Shown: positions 10,733-22,735 of the stretch, one piece after another
Layout: each line of letters opens with the position of its first letter
How positions within the stretch are numbered: the first letter of the stretch is position 1
Position numbers and translations under genes: made by a program
Assembly (NCBI GenBank): GCA_950295325.1
Contig: OX485805.1
Location: 6,200,501 to 6,264,500, forward strand
DNA: 64,000 nt
Reading direction: 5' to 3'
DNA from: Polytrichum commune
Lineage: Eukaryota; Streptophyta; Polytrichopsida; Polytrichales; Polytrichaceae
Notes under the pieces: model-generated
The model's database searches: none
Seen by the model: only the letters and a program-made list of their open reading frames with translations
Told to the model about the DNA's origin: nothing

Positions 10733-13700
10733 TGTCAGTCCATCAACGAAGGTCTTGATTCTAGGAGCAAGGCCCATTGGGTTGGTCACATTACTCTCTT
10801 CGCATGCATATGAGAGTCCCAAGGTTGTCATTGCAGATATCTCAAAGGAGCGCTTGCAGGTTGCTGACAATCTGGGCACCAACGCCACCATGCAACTATC
10901 AACCTCAAAAACTGTGAGTGATTTCTAAATGTTGAATTCTAAGTGATAAAAGACATGGTCCAATTCAATGTTTCTACTTCAAATTTTATAATAGGTAAGT
11001 CTTAAGAAATATTTAGGGTCTTGTACATTCATTTTCAAAATAAATAAAGTTTATTCCAAGAATGTCAATGAAATATACAAAATATCCCATGAATGTGCGA
11101 ATTGCTTTTGGTAATTCATATCTCTACAAGGGAGTCATGACCATCAACCCACAGGCCTAATGTATGGCATAATTTCACACGCTGGTGTATTGCCAAATGG
11201 AGGTCTTGCCAAAACCTGGAGCAACCTGTCAATGTGGGTGATGATGAAGTGTTGCTCCCATGTCCTTGGAGAGATGTGTTGTTCAAAAACCTGGAATTGC
11301 ATTCCTGAACTGTTTGTGAAGATGCGATTTCTCTGTGGTCCAAGGAACAAAAGGCCATACATGTCTAAAAACCTCTGTTAATAGGTATGAAAAAAGAATG
11401 ACGGTAAATCTATCATATGTCACAGTCTGAGAAGCCCCATTCAAGAAGATAAGCCACATCTTGCATCTTCAGCTAGAGATTGATTGCAGTGTTGTGAAGA
11501 TATGATTTCTCTTACACTCCAGAAATGAAGGGTCAGATCTGAAATCCTTGTTAATAGGTCCTTGGAAAACAACCATGGAATACCCTCCCATGTGTCACAG
11601 TTTCCGAACTTGCCCCAACGTTGTAAATCATAAGTTACATTTTTGCATCTTTTCTTAAAGAGACTACCTAATTTCTTGATGGAACATTTTGCAGGATGCA
11701 GATTCCGAGGTGCTTGGATTGCAAAAGGCCATGGGACAAGACATCAATTAACCAAGAGCATGAAGACCACTTTGAAAGCTATGCACTCTGGTGGACGAGT
11801 CTGTCTCATTGGCAAGGTCCATAATGAAATGACATCTCCCCTTACACCTGCCGCTGCACTGTTGGGTTTTGTAAACCCTTTCAGTTAAAATTCTTGGTGC
11901 AGTGGACATTCAAAGGCTCTTTATAGTTCCTCTTTAATCAAACCCAATAACAGGGTCTGGTGGTTCTTAGATTGCTCTTATACTATGCGTCCTTGTATCT
12001 TTTGTTCCTATAAATTACTAACGTTTCATGTAATCAGGATGCCCTCCTGACCAGAGTTTGGGAAGTTTTTGAAGCCTTAGTGGCTAATTGCCGGTAGTTG
12101 CTACGAAGGGTCGGATTTTTTCCAATTTACATCAGCAAGAGCCGGTCTTTTGTAAAATCAATCGGCCAATTGCCTATATTTTCATATTTTCATTGGCCAA
12201 TATCCGATTAAATGGAATTCATATCGGCACTAATTGTTTAGAAAATGTATGAAAAGTTATTAGAAATCATTTCTTAGTACAAAATCTTGAATAAGTGAAA
12301 AGAAAGGCATGTTCAAAACTTTAAATTTGAAGAGTTAATATCCTTGGCAGGATTTGAACCTAGCAATGTCTTCACCACTTGAAGGCCAAGGGTCCCCCAA
12401 TTCTTCACAGAAGCAAGTGGATTTGGTCATGAAAAGGTTGCATAATTCAAAAAGTTTGAGGTTAAGGGTACTTCCTCAAGTGCATCATCAGATGCCCCAA
12501 ACAAATAGCGCTCTGGATGCTTCCGGTTGAAATCCAGTAACTCACAAGAAGAATCGACTACATTTCCGGGACATTTTATGGTCCATCGGATAATTGCCGG
12601 AGGATTGAAATTACAATCGGATTGCCATCCGATGGTTGGAAATTTGGACCGGCCATGAGGGGAAATCCATTGGCTGATAATGAACTAGCCGTCGGTTTTC
12701 CCCGAACATAGCTCCTGACTAACATTACATCTCGCTGACATGTAATGTTAGTCAACGTGACCTCACATCCTGCTCATTAGATTTACAATCAGGCGCTTGA
12801 AAAGAACCCCTGATCTTGTATAGAAAGTATCTCAATTTCTAATGTGATGCATTTACCTCATTGCTCGATGTCCTGGTGTTCATGTAGCCTAAAATACAGT
12901 CATAAATTCGCTCATAAGTACAGGCCTAATTGTGTAAATAATTAAGGCAATAGCAAAACTGAAATTTAAGTAAAGATAGGAAATTGCATCTAAGATATGT
13001 AGATAGTGCACCTTACCTTGTAGCTTGGTCAAATATTGATCAGGATAGGAGAACGGGCTCAAATTCATGTTGACACATTGAACATTGATCTCGGGGGGGG
13101 GGGGGGTAGTCATTGGTTGGAGTAGCAATATACGTGCGAACAAATGATAGGGTATTTTAAAAACATGGGAGCTAAAAATTATAAATCGACTTAAGAGTAA
13201 TATAGGGTATCAAAAATGACATTGGACATCTTTAAAGTACTATAGGGTATGGAATAATAGGTACTTTGGAATTATAAGTAATGCAAGCCATTTTTCTATT
13301 AACCCAAAGTAGAAATTTACATAATGATAGCATGTGAAAAAAAGAAGAGAATTGAAAGTAATACCCCCCTATAAAATAGTGGTTGTTCGCACCTATATCC
13401 TTAAATTTTTAACACACTGCCCCCCCCCCCCCCCGAGACATTGATGTTCCTTTTCTTTTCTTTTCTTGTAAATAATGCATCTGAGAATAGTGTTTGTGAT
13501 GTTGACACGTGCACATTGCACAATACAATATTTGGAAAAAGGTAAATAGAAAGTTATGCTGGAAGCCCTAATTATAAATACTTTTAGAAGAAATGTGGTC
13601 GAAACACTGCTCTAGATGTGTACTTTTCACAAATAACACCATGTAAATACAACCAAAACGTATTTACAACATGAGATGTAGTCCACATCTAAGGCTAGTT

Positions 13701-13957
13701 TCTCCCGTCTTATCATAGGGCATGCTGATAGAACTGCAGGTAAACATTTTCACTAAGTCCAAAGTTTCATGCATAAGTTCACATTTACCATATAACTTGT
13801 TCAAGCTCTCTAACATGCGCATGTAACAGGGAGGTGGATATTCTTGGGAACATGCTTTGGGTTCAGCCAGAAGGATGTTGTGGAAGCTTCGAAACCAGTG
13901 CAAAAGGTGGCAGTGCCATCAAGGTCATGTTTAATCAATTTAAAAACATCCAACAAG
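10733..13957 (+). pseudogene. Sorbitol dehydrogenase pseudogene, 5' part missing
   Basis: Three pieces of the zinc-dependent sorbitol (L-iditol) dehydrogenase C-terminal half occur in order. Piece one, about 10733-10913, gives KVLILGARPIGLV and PKVVIADISKERL, the NAD-binding fold, and ends at a GTGAGT donor. Its GxGxxG reads GARPIG. Piece two begins after TTTTGCAG at 11695, reads SEVLGLQKAMGQDIN, then changes frame to KTTLKAMHSGGRVCLIGKVH and EMTSPLTPAAA, ending near 11862. Piece three, about 13845-13957, gives FGFSQKDVVEA, a frameshift, then FETSAKGGSAIKVMFN, the usual C-terminus. The N-terminal catalytic exons are absent. Kept introns mean this is not a retrocopy. It is either a truncated gene or a fragment captured by a transposon. 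MITE M1 lies inside. Confidence 0.78.
13090..13437. mobile_element. MITE M1, hAT-type, homopolymer ends
   Basis: The 348-bp element is flanked by the 8-bp direct repeat ACATTGAT (13082-13089 and 13438-13445). Its ends are CTCGGGG.. and ..CCCCGAG, with the terminal inverted repeat expanded to a G run of about 14 and a C run of about 16. Inside the ends, GTGCGAACAA is repeated in inverse orientation. An 8-bp duplication is typical of hAT transposons. It shares terminal and internal motifs with M2 and M3. Confidence 0.85.
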
Positions 13958-16900
13958 TTTCTGCACCCCAACTTCTACATTCTTCGTATCACACATCTTC
14001 ATTATTTGCCACAATTAGATTTAACCACTTCTTTTGTAATAAGTGGATTTCCAATAGGAGAATCCTGCCTTTGCAAGGGTTTAGCCTTCATAACAATGAA
14101 GTTGAATTTTTAATTTTTTACTTTTTTTCCTGTAAGGGCCTCATCATGTGGGTGACTGCAATTAGAGCTCAATGCGCACTTCCTGAAAGTGAAGGCTGAA
14201 TATGAATGTATGAACAATTAGATCAGCCATGTCATCTGAAGTTGAGCAAATATTTTCCATTTTGTGAATGAATTAGTCATTCAGAGATGTAACCATAAGG
14301 CATTCTATAGAGGCTGTTGTTACTTTGCTTACAAATCTTACTGGTCTACTTAAATGTTGAATTTCTTGAGCAGATTTGAAGTAGAAGACGGTCACCAAAG
14401 GCTTAGAGAGATGACACTTAGATTTATTTACTTCACTTGTCTACACCAGAAAGTCTCGTGAACTTTCTCCGTTTCAAAATTTTACTAATACGCACCTTCT
14501 TTTTTTGTGCCAAAATAGGAGCCACAGTTACAGGGCGGGCCACTTAAATTTTTTAAGCAATTTTTGATGAACCGTACTACAGAGCAGTTTATGTGTATCA
14601 TTGTTAAACTGAGTTCCTGTTGTATGGTGGAATTATGGCATAATGCAGCATGTGAGGTTCTAATATGGCTACATTTGTTGACAAATTAGACTCATCAATG
14701 TTGTCGCCGGCTCTTAGTCTTCACGCACGAGTGTCATGAGTTTGTCACTTTTGTCACATTTGGGTGAGCACTACGAGGATAATTTCTCATTAATTTGTGA
14801 TTCCACAAGCAAGCGGAATTCTGCTTTTCACCTTCTCGTCCACCAACTGAAGTACCAAAGTGAGAAAGCCTTGAAACTTGGTTTTTGGTGACTTGTTTCT
14901 CTTGCTTCACTTACACTTATAATATTAGGTAGTAGATACTATCCGGTCAGTGGTGTTAGGTGACCACCCCACATTCTTTCCCTTTCATGAAAAAAACACC
15001 CTTTCCAATTTTTCTTTGTCCAAACAACCCTTTTCACACATGTTCAAAAACACCAATTCCAAAATGGAGTTTGGTAAGCCGAGATAAGAGGAAGTTGGGT
15101 TTGAAATGTGCCTAGCATTCGGGAGCTTAGTTTCAGGGTTGGAAAATTGGGGCTGGGGGGCTAAACATGTATGTTTTAATCTCCAATTTGAGACGGAGAT
15201 TTTGAAGCTTGCTTGAAACTGCTGTTTCTAGTTGAAGTTGAACTTTAACCAGAAAAGAAAATGGACCTCCCTTCAAATCAAAATTAGCCTTTGCCTTGCC
15301 CCCACCAGGCTCTGTTTCAAAATCGGCCTTCTTCAGATGTGTGTGACCCCCCACATGCGAAAGATCGTTCTTCCCTTTGCAATTTGTTGGTTGCTTTTAG
15401 CATCTACTCACACTGGGACCAGGCTACGGTGTTTTCTTGTGAACGACAATGCCTTGAAAATATTTGTGTTGCCATTAAGTATTCCGTCCTTCAGATATCC
15501 CAGTCGCTTTAAAACACGTAGTCATGATTGCACTATATATGTTACGAGGCCACCCACAGCCAGCCATTCGCAAGGACACACATACCACTTCAACCAAAAT
15601 CTCGATACGGACGGTTTTTTGAGATGCCGCTCATGAACTACTAGTCCCATAGTACCATACATCACATATCATATGCCGATGTGAAGTTGACAAATCCGTC
15701 GACCTTTGCATTCATATGTCCAAGGGCTTGCCTTAGAACCTTCGAGTCAATTTGAATATTCGTGGGCCAAACTTTTTTGCTCATCGACCACGAGAAAAGA
15801 CAAACCTTCACCTGTAGTACCACTTCCCCAGTTGGTACCTTAGAAAAACCAACAGTATCTAGCCAGGTCCACATGAAAAAGAAGGTTTGGATCTCCAATG
15901 GTCATACTACTGTCTCTATAACACTTCATTCATTGTACTACTCCTACTCCTACTCCTACTCCTACTATTTCTTCGGTGATAGATAAAGTAAACAATTGTG
16001 TAGACGCAACAGCGACAGGTGATTGATGGGTTCATTTAATTTTGCACGTTTGTAAACGTTTGCAAACGGTGGTCATGGTTTCGATCGCCGGAAACCTAAT
16101 TGGCAAGACTTATATGGAACCGTGCAACTTTGATGTTCACTTGGTGACCGTTATCTCATTTGCATTGTATAAAACATATGAGCAATGACAAGGGGAAATA
16201 TCTTATGTCTTATTATACCAGAGCGGATTGTGCACAAAATGTACCATGATCATGCACTCGAGTAGGTTCGTGTTTTCCGATTCATGCTTAAAAAAATAAA
16301 AAATTGTGTGGATGGTGGGTCATATAGGCTCTGAACTACAGTAAAGCCGTTACTAGTGGCGATTTCGGTACATCCGTTGTCAGTCACCAATTTTTTGTGA
16401 GGAGAGAGACTTGCAGCAACAAATGCACAGGATGTTTCAGTTTCGTAGGCAGGAAGATGTTTCAGTTTTGAGAGGAGTTTGATGGACTGACATTATAGAA
16501 AAACGATTAATTACTGAGGCTGTGATTTGATTTTTGATATACAATATGGCTGCATTTGATTACATTTGCATGCACAGCAACACTTAACATAAAAAAAAAA
16601 TTGCAAGATTTACATATTTGAGAGAAAAAGTATGCTAAGCAGCTAGTATATTATATATATATAAGTTGACTGGATCTTTATGAAACTTGAAATAAGTTAG
16701 TGCCGTCGATGGGCAATGTACACTGATACGTGCAATTTGGTTCTCCCATGCTATACGGATGAAGAAAACAAAGTTAAAAGTTTCTGTGATCTCTTTCTAA
16801 CCCAAGATAATTTGCATGGGTAACTATTTGCGAAGGCAACTGAGTTGCACATATCAGTGTACTAGCTGATTCGACACAAAGTAACCAAATTTTGGGAGAA

Positions 16901-18354
16901 TTTTGCCACATGTCAAAGTCACATTTGCCAAGACCAGATCGAATCTCACGTGGACATTACCTTTCGGCTTCTCTAAGTGTTGGAACCAGACAACACTCTG
17001 AACGTAATTTTAGGAGCCCCAACCACACCATAATCTATCTATCACGAAACCAAAGCTTAGAAGTAAAACAGTTGCATTCTTGTAAGTCATCATTTTTGCA
17101 TGTGATGATGTGATGATGGGCTCAAGTTAACCGCCCTCGTGTTTCACCTGATGAATTCAATCAAACTGAAGTGTCCCACAACTGCAGAACAATTCACTCA
17201 TGGAACTTCTCCTGCTATACGCAGTATGAATGAGTTATTCGATTCCCCCGGGACTCTGTTTAAACAGAGTTGTCACTTCAGAGCTTTTAACCAAATACAG
17301 TTTTCCAGCCCAACATTCTTGAAGACTTGCACTAGACTTAAAAGAAAAGTGACTCGGAATTATGGGGGAAGGAAAGAAAGAAAGAAAAGAAGGAAGGAAG
17401 AAAGGCTGAGGGCGTACGGCATGAAGGTTATCCTTTGATTTGATGGGAGAATTGGTGGAGAGTTATTTGCTTTGCCTACAAAAGTTTCCATGTTTGGTAA
17501 ATTTTTGGTGCATGCTTGGAAGTCAGTGTGGAGGATTGAATGAAGAACATTCTCCATCGGTTTCATTGGGGGTTGAGTTCATAATTTGCATGAAAAAGAG
17601 GTACTAAAAATGGGTTTGGCCCCGATGAACCAATATAGACTGTTCGTCGTTCACACCCCCACACCAACTCCAAGCCTACACATAAAACACACCAACCATG
17701 GAAAGTTTTGTAGACAAAACAACCACTCCGACCAAACTCCAGTTGAGTTGAAGGATAACTCTATTGTCCGGCCTTGACTGTGAAAGGTGGGAAGGTTTTT
17801 ATGTCCTCCTTTCAGGCACATCCAGACAGAACAATCACATCATTCATTTTGAGAGTATAGTTCAACCTTTTTCGTAATTTTTGAAGTAAAGGATACAAGC
17901 TAAAGAAGCATTGACAAGGACAGTCCAGCATCATTAGGCAGGCTCCGTGTTAACTCCGCCAGTGTGAGAAATTGCCCTCGAAAAACATGAAATGACATGA
18001 ATTCGTTTACGCGTATAAAAAAAAATATCTATCTCATGTTGGCCACCGCCGCTGTATCCATGAAAATGTAGAGTTTTTGCACCCTTGACTTTAAGGCATG
18101 CGACGCATACTTAGTTCCATTGCATGTGGTGCTCTTGATGACAAAATGCTCATTGTCAGAGTTTTTTTGAAAGTTTTCTGGTGGTCGTGACTGCTGTGTT
18201 GCTTGTCTTTCCAGGTCGTTTTTGCAGTCAAACGACCTTTGATTTTATAAACATATTCCTTATCCCAAACACTGGCACAAGTATAATTAAGGTGGTTGTG
18301 CTTAATTCGGATACTTTTTTCTCTGCATTCACCTCTAGAAAGATACTAAACACG
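13958..18354. other. AT-rich intergenic DNA without recognised genes
   Basis: Short ORFs here have no recognisable motifs. A TACTCC-type microsatellite lies at about 15940-15966. An isolated CACGTTTGTAAACG at about 16046 resembles one decayed arm of the left-arm palindrome but is not a full site. Confidence 0.5.
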
Positions 18355-18640
18355 CAGTAAGTGCGAGATGATTAGCAGAGCCAAATTATGTTTGTAGCCA
18401 CATGCCTTATAATTTTTGGAGATCATATGAAAATCTCATTTATTGCCAAAGTGAAGATTCATGTGCTCATTAATTAGTTATATACATTCCCCTAATTATG
18501 TTCACTACAAAGCCTAGAATTGTTAGCGTGTTTTGTGCATGTAGTTCAATCACCTTCAAACAAACATTGTCGTTTTGGTGTTTGTTCTTAGATCCACATC
18601 TAACCACATATCACTCAAATAAACGTGTCTGCAAATTATT
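18355..18640 (+). repeat. Dispersed repeat R, copy 1
   Basis: It shares an ordered set of words, including GTGCGAGATGATTAGCA, TCATATGAA and CCAAAGTGA..TTCATGTGCTCATTAA, with copies at about 30395-30660, 50735-51100 and 59735-60090. Ends are not defined and no coding capacity was seen. Confidence 0.55.
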
Positions 18641-18809
18641 GCTATGCTAGAATTAGGTGCACGTCTACCTTAATTAAAACTGAAGCATGCAATTTCAACA
18701 TTTTTTTTTATTAACTGCTCAAATTGAAATTGAATTGGAAATTATACACAATCTACAACAGTTGCAACTGGCTGATGGGTGGCATTGGTTGGCCCTGGCT
18801 TCAAATAGT

Positions 18810-19890
18810 ATGTAAGATTCATAATTTTTCTTCACCTATGAACATCGGATTGTTATATGCTTTATAAGGGTACATTGTGACATCTTGTGTTATTCTATTG
18901 GAGCTCAAAGAAGTTCTTGGTGTGTAGGATTCACATTTTTTCTTCACCTTCAATAAGAAGTGCTAAGGAAAATGGTCCTTGGATCAACCATTTAGCGGGT
19001 GAGGGCCAATTTTTGGGCCCAAAATTTTATGAAAATATTCTTCTTGCTTAGACCACAAAAGAAAAAGAAAAAGAAAAAAAAAAAAAAATTGTTTTTTGAG
19101 GCTTTTACAATAGCACATGGATCTAACACCCACCCTCTTCCAAACGCTCAGTGTGGAGACATTACATGCCACTCAGATCAGCCAATACCATGCAAAATCA
19201 ACGGGGTTGGATTTAGAACTATCTATCTTAAATTATACAAATTACAAGGATAATTTGTGTCATGTTGTGACGTTATTCTCTCTCTATATATATATATATA
19301 TATTGCAGCCCGCAGAAAGAGATCACATGTGGGATTCATAATTCTTGAGCTTCATGAGAAGTGCTTGGAAGGGACTGATATATGTATTTATAAGGACAAA
19401 ATGTGTCATATTGTGTCATTCTGTGTACTATTATTGCAGCTCAATGAAAGACTTCATTTCTAGGATTTACATTTTTATTTTCACCTTCGGAGAGGTGCTA
19501 TTCATGGAACTGAAATACACAAATTATAAGGAGAACTTGTGTCAAGTTGCGCTCTTTTATATATATATATATATTGCAGCTTGCAGAAAGAATCAGTACT
19601 ATGTAAGATAATTTCACAAATTTTCTCCACCTCCACGAGAAGTACTTTAAAGGGACTGACATTTACTTTGAAATACTAAATCCAAAAATAGTGTCATGTT
19701 GTGTTACTGCAGGTATTCATTATTATTGAAGCTCACGGAAATTATAGTCAGTGTATAAGATTCACAATTATTCTTCGGCTCCATGAGAAGTGCTTTGAAG
19801 GGACTGATATAATATACTTACAAACACAAACTGTGTCATCTTGTGCCGTGTTCAATTCACTGATTTTTACAGCTCACAGAAAGAGAATTC
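18810..19890 (+). repeat. Degenerate tandem repeat, about six units of 110-155 bp
   Basis: Each unit contains variants of GATTCACA.TTTTCTTCACCT, GAGAAGTGCTTTGAAGGGACTGATAT, a TGTGTCATGTTGTGTCATT block and ATTGCAGCTCACAGAAAGA. Anchors fall near 18818, 18927, 19332, 19462, 19606 and 19757. The larger gap at 18970-19240 holds an A-rich insert. TA microsatellites expand inside two units. Confidence 0.7.
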
Positions 19891-20672
19891 AAACTCGAAC
19901 TTGCCCGGGATATAAAAGTAAGGAATTTTGCTTCTCGATCGACTTGCTTCATTCCGTTCATTGATCTTCATTCACATGATTGACTTGAGAAACTCTGGAT
20001 TTCTTACAATGAATCATATCATCCTGTTGCACCTACTTAAGGGTTAGCATCTACTAGGCTTGTGGAAGCGCCATGGGCTGTGGTCGCGTTTGTAGTTCAA
20101 GATTGACAGTTGTTTGTCACTATCTTCCGAAGCAATCGACAAGCAATCTTCCGCACTTTGAGAATTCTGGAAATTCCATCCCATCTACAGGACTGCTTTC
20201 CTTCTTTGCCATCTTCTTTATTTTTGATTTTTTTTTTTTTTTTTTTTCCATACCTTTTCTCTCTCTCTCTCCAGAAACTCAACATTTTAAGTACGCACGA
20301 GTGCTTGTGCTTGGCCACAACTCTCTGTGGCAACTTTATGTCTGTTAAAGGCTATTGGCCTCAGGCTTGTAAAGTAGGCCACTTTCGGAAGGCAATGACT
20401 GCCAGACCAACTTGAGTGCAAATCGTTCTCTCTTCAAATTCGAGCTTTAAAGCTCAAGTGTCCTCGCAAGCTTTTTGGATGGCCAGTTGACTCGAAGGTA
20501 AGCCCTTGACGAATGTACATTCCCCTCAATCTCAACTCCCTCATGTTCTTGGATCGCTTCACTTGATAATGTGCATGATTCATGAGCATGCATGGCACAC
20601 TAGGGAGTACCCTGGTCCATACAGAAAGTTATAGTACAAAGAAGAGATTTTATATATATAGATAGATAGATA
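19891..20672. other. Spacer without recognised genes
   Basis: Contains a T run at about 20230-20248 and no supportable gene. Confidence 0.4.
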
Positions 20673-20760
20673 GATCCTTGTTTCCTCCAATATATATATA
20701 GATCCTTGTTTCCTTCAATATATATCTATATATATATATATATTGGAGGAAACAAGGATC
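20673..20760. repeat. Perfect long hairpin plus direct repeat
   Basis: GATCCTTGTTTCCTCCAAT followed by TA repeats (from 20673) is matched by its inverse complement ending at 20760, giving a stem of about 27 bp. A near-identical direct copy of the left arm sits in the loop from 20701. Confidence 0.85.
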
Positions 20761-22126
20761 CATGTCATGATGAAAGTGAAGTATTCTGTGAATGTCACAT
20801 GGTTCAAAATGCAAACTTGTATATTATAAGCAAGACAACTTTGTTCACTTTTTTGAAAGTGGATATTATCTACTACATCCTACTACTATTGTAGATTTAT
20901 ATTGTCTAGGTTACACATTTAATTGATCCATGTCCGTTATGAGAGGATCCACAAATGTGTCCTATTTTTGTTATACAAAAACTCAGGTTCATCATATATC
21001 AAAATGTGTCATATATTAGCACTAGCAAGTGATTCGGACATCAAATGATGGAATTTATGCAACCATGGAGCAAGCTCAACCTGCTAAAGAATGTAATACA
21101 AGAGATTACACAAGTGCAAAGAAAAAGTCTTCTCAGAGGTTGTTGCTCTCTTTATATGTCCAATGCACATCAGTTTTTTTATTTCTCAAGCATCTTGAGT
21201 GACTCAATGATTAACCTACTTGGGAGTCATTTCCCCTACTTTCTATGGGCAAGTAAGTCATCCACATAACAATTGGTTTAAGTTCACCTCCACATGGAAC
21301 TTTCTCTCCAATGTTTGCATGGTAAATTGAATAGACAATTAATAAGAGATTTTATTTTCTCTGCTTCTAGCGGCCCCAACTTAGAATAATTGTATCACTT
21401 ATTAATATTATAAGATATTGAATTTTAATTTTTTAAATACTTCAACTCACATTGGGATCCCCTATGAGTGGTGTAAATGTAAATGTACTTCAATATCCAG
21501 AGGCACGTAAGTTAGGTCATTACACTTCACATCTAGTTCTAATATGTGAAGCCTCCGCATGAAAGGACTTGAGTCACATACCTAGAAGCGCTTCAATGCG
21601 AATGGGACCAACAAAGTCCCTAATTATCACACCAACTAAAGATCAAACAACCTAGCTAATCACAATTTGGGTATTTGTACCTAAGTTGGATTATGATCCT
21701 CAGGTGAGAATGCAGTTTGTGGAAGTATTGTGAAATATATCAAATTTTTCTTTACTTTAAACATGAAATTTGATTTGAGAATTGAATGAACAAGAGTGAC
21801 TTTCTAGAAGAACCAACAACCCCCGATTCAATCTTGAATTGGAGAGGCTAGGATGCATACATCTAGTTTGAATAGAGGGAGGGGGAGGGGAGGGGAGGGG
21901 AGGGGAGGCTAAGAACGAAATAATACAATCAAAGGTGACTATGGAATCTTGTCACAAAATACTGTCATTCTGCTCATAAAGAATGAATAGACCAAACAAG
22001 GAAGTTAGTAGGCTTGATCGAATCATGTCTTCAAAGTAATCCAATAAAAATTTTCATGAACTCAACTCATTGTGTTCATCTATATACTCCTTTTACCGGC
22101 CACATGGGGTTGTCACATACAACTAA
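20761..22126. other. Spacer with a G-rich run
   Basis: No gene was seen. A GGGGA run at about 21868-21908 has more than four G tracts and could form a G-quadruplex. Confidence 0.5.
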
Positions 22127-22444
22127 TCGAGCTTGAGCTCAAGCTTGCTAGTTTCATGGGCTAGGGTATAAGATGTTGGGCCTTTACACATGTGTCTCAG
22201 ATGGTGGAGCCTTGTCTCAAGGTTGGTCCCTAATTTTTGGAATGATTTTCAAGTTCAAGTCCAAACTTTAACTTGTAGTCATGTCAAGTCCGATGACTAC
22301 AAGTTCAAGGATGGGTCTAAACTAAAAATCATTCCCAAATATGAAGGAACCAAAGCTCCTCCATTCAAGGCACATATAAAGGTCCACATTCTTTTACATT
22401 TTTGGCCCAACAAACTTGCAAGCTTGAGCTCAAGCTATTTGTGG
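22127..22444. mobile_element. Foldback element, arms about 145 bp
   Basis: The ends are inverse copies of GAGCTTGAGCTCAAGCTTGC. Reading inward, both arms share GGGCCTTTA-type, GAATGATTTT and AACTTGTAGTCAT blocks in inverse orientation, meeting near 22295. No coding capacity. Target duplications were not resolved. Confidence 0.7.
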
Positions 22445-22595
22445 TTGGCTCTACATTCTACCTATGCAATTGTTGGGTCTCTACATCTACATACCCTTTT
22501 TGACACATTCAGATCATTGGTATGAGGAATCATGTACCTCAAGAAAACGTTTAAAAGTGGTACGTAGACATGAAAGACTCTAAGTAACATACAGT

Positions 22596-22735
22596 CTAAG
22601 GTAGGCATACCCAAAACCAACACATAACCTAAAACCAACACGATATACCACTTTCATACATTTGAAACCCCCAAATGTATGACGACCATACAAATGTTGG
22701 GATTTATGTTCGATGTTGGTTTTGGGTATGTGTAC
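22596..22735. mobile_element. Small hairpin MITE
   Basis: GCATACCCAAAACCAACA at the left is matched by TGTTGGTTTTGGGTATG at the right. The inner arms CATACATTTG and AAATGTATG close the hairpin around a short loop near 22670. Confidence 0.7.

Noticed and set aside
13090-13437. G and C runs as assembly gaps or errors
   Set aside because: They lie exactly at the ends of an element with a perfect 8-bp duplication, so the element is real. Run length may still be inaccurate.
16044-16060. Extra palindrome site at 16 kb
   Set aside because: Only one decayed arm matches, and the neighbouring CGTTTGCAAACG is a different palindrome.
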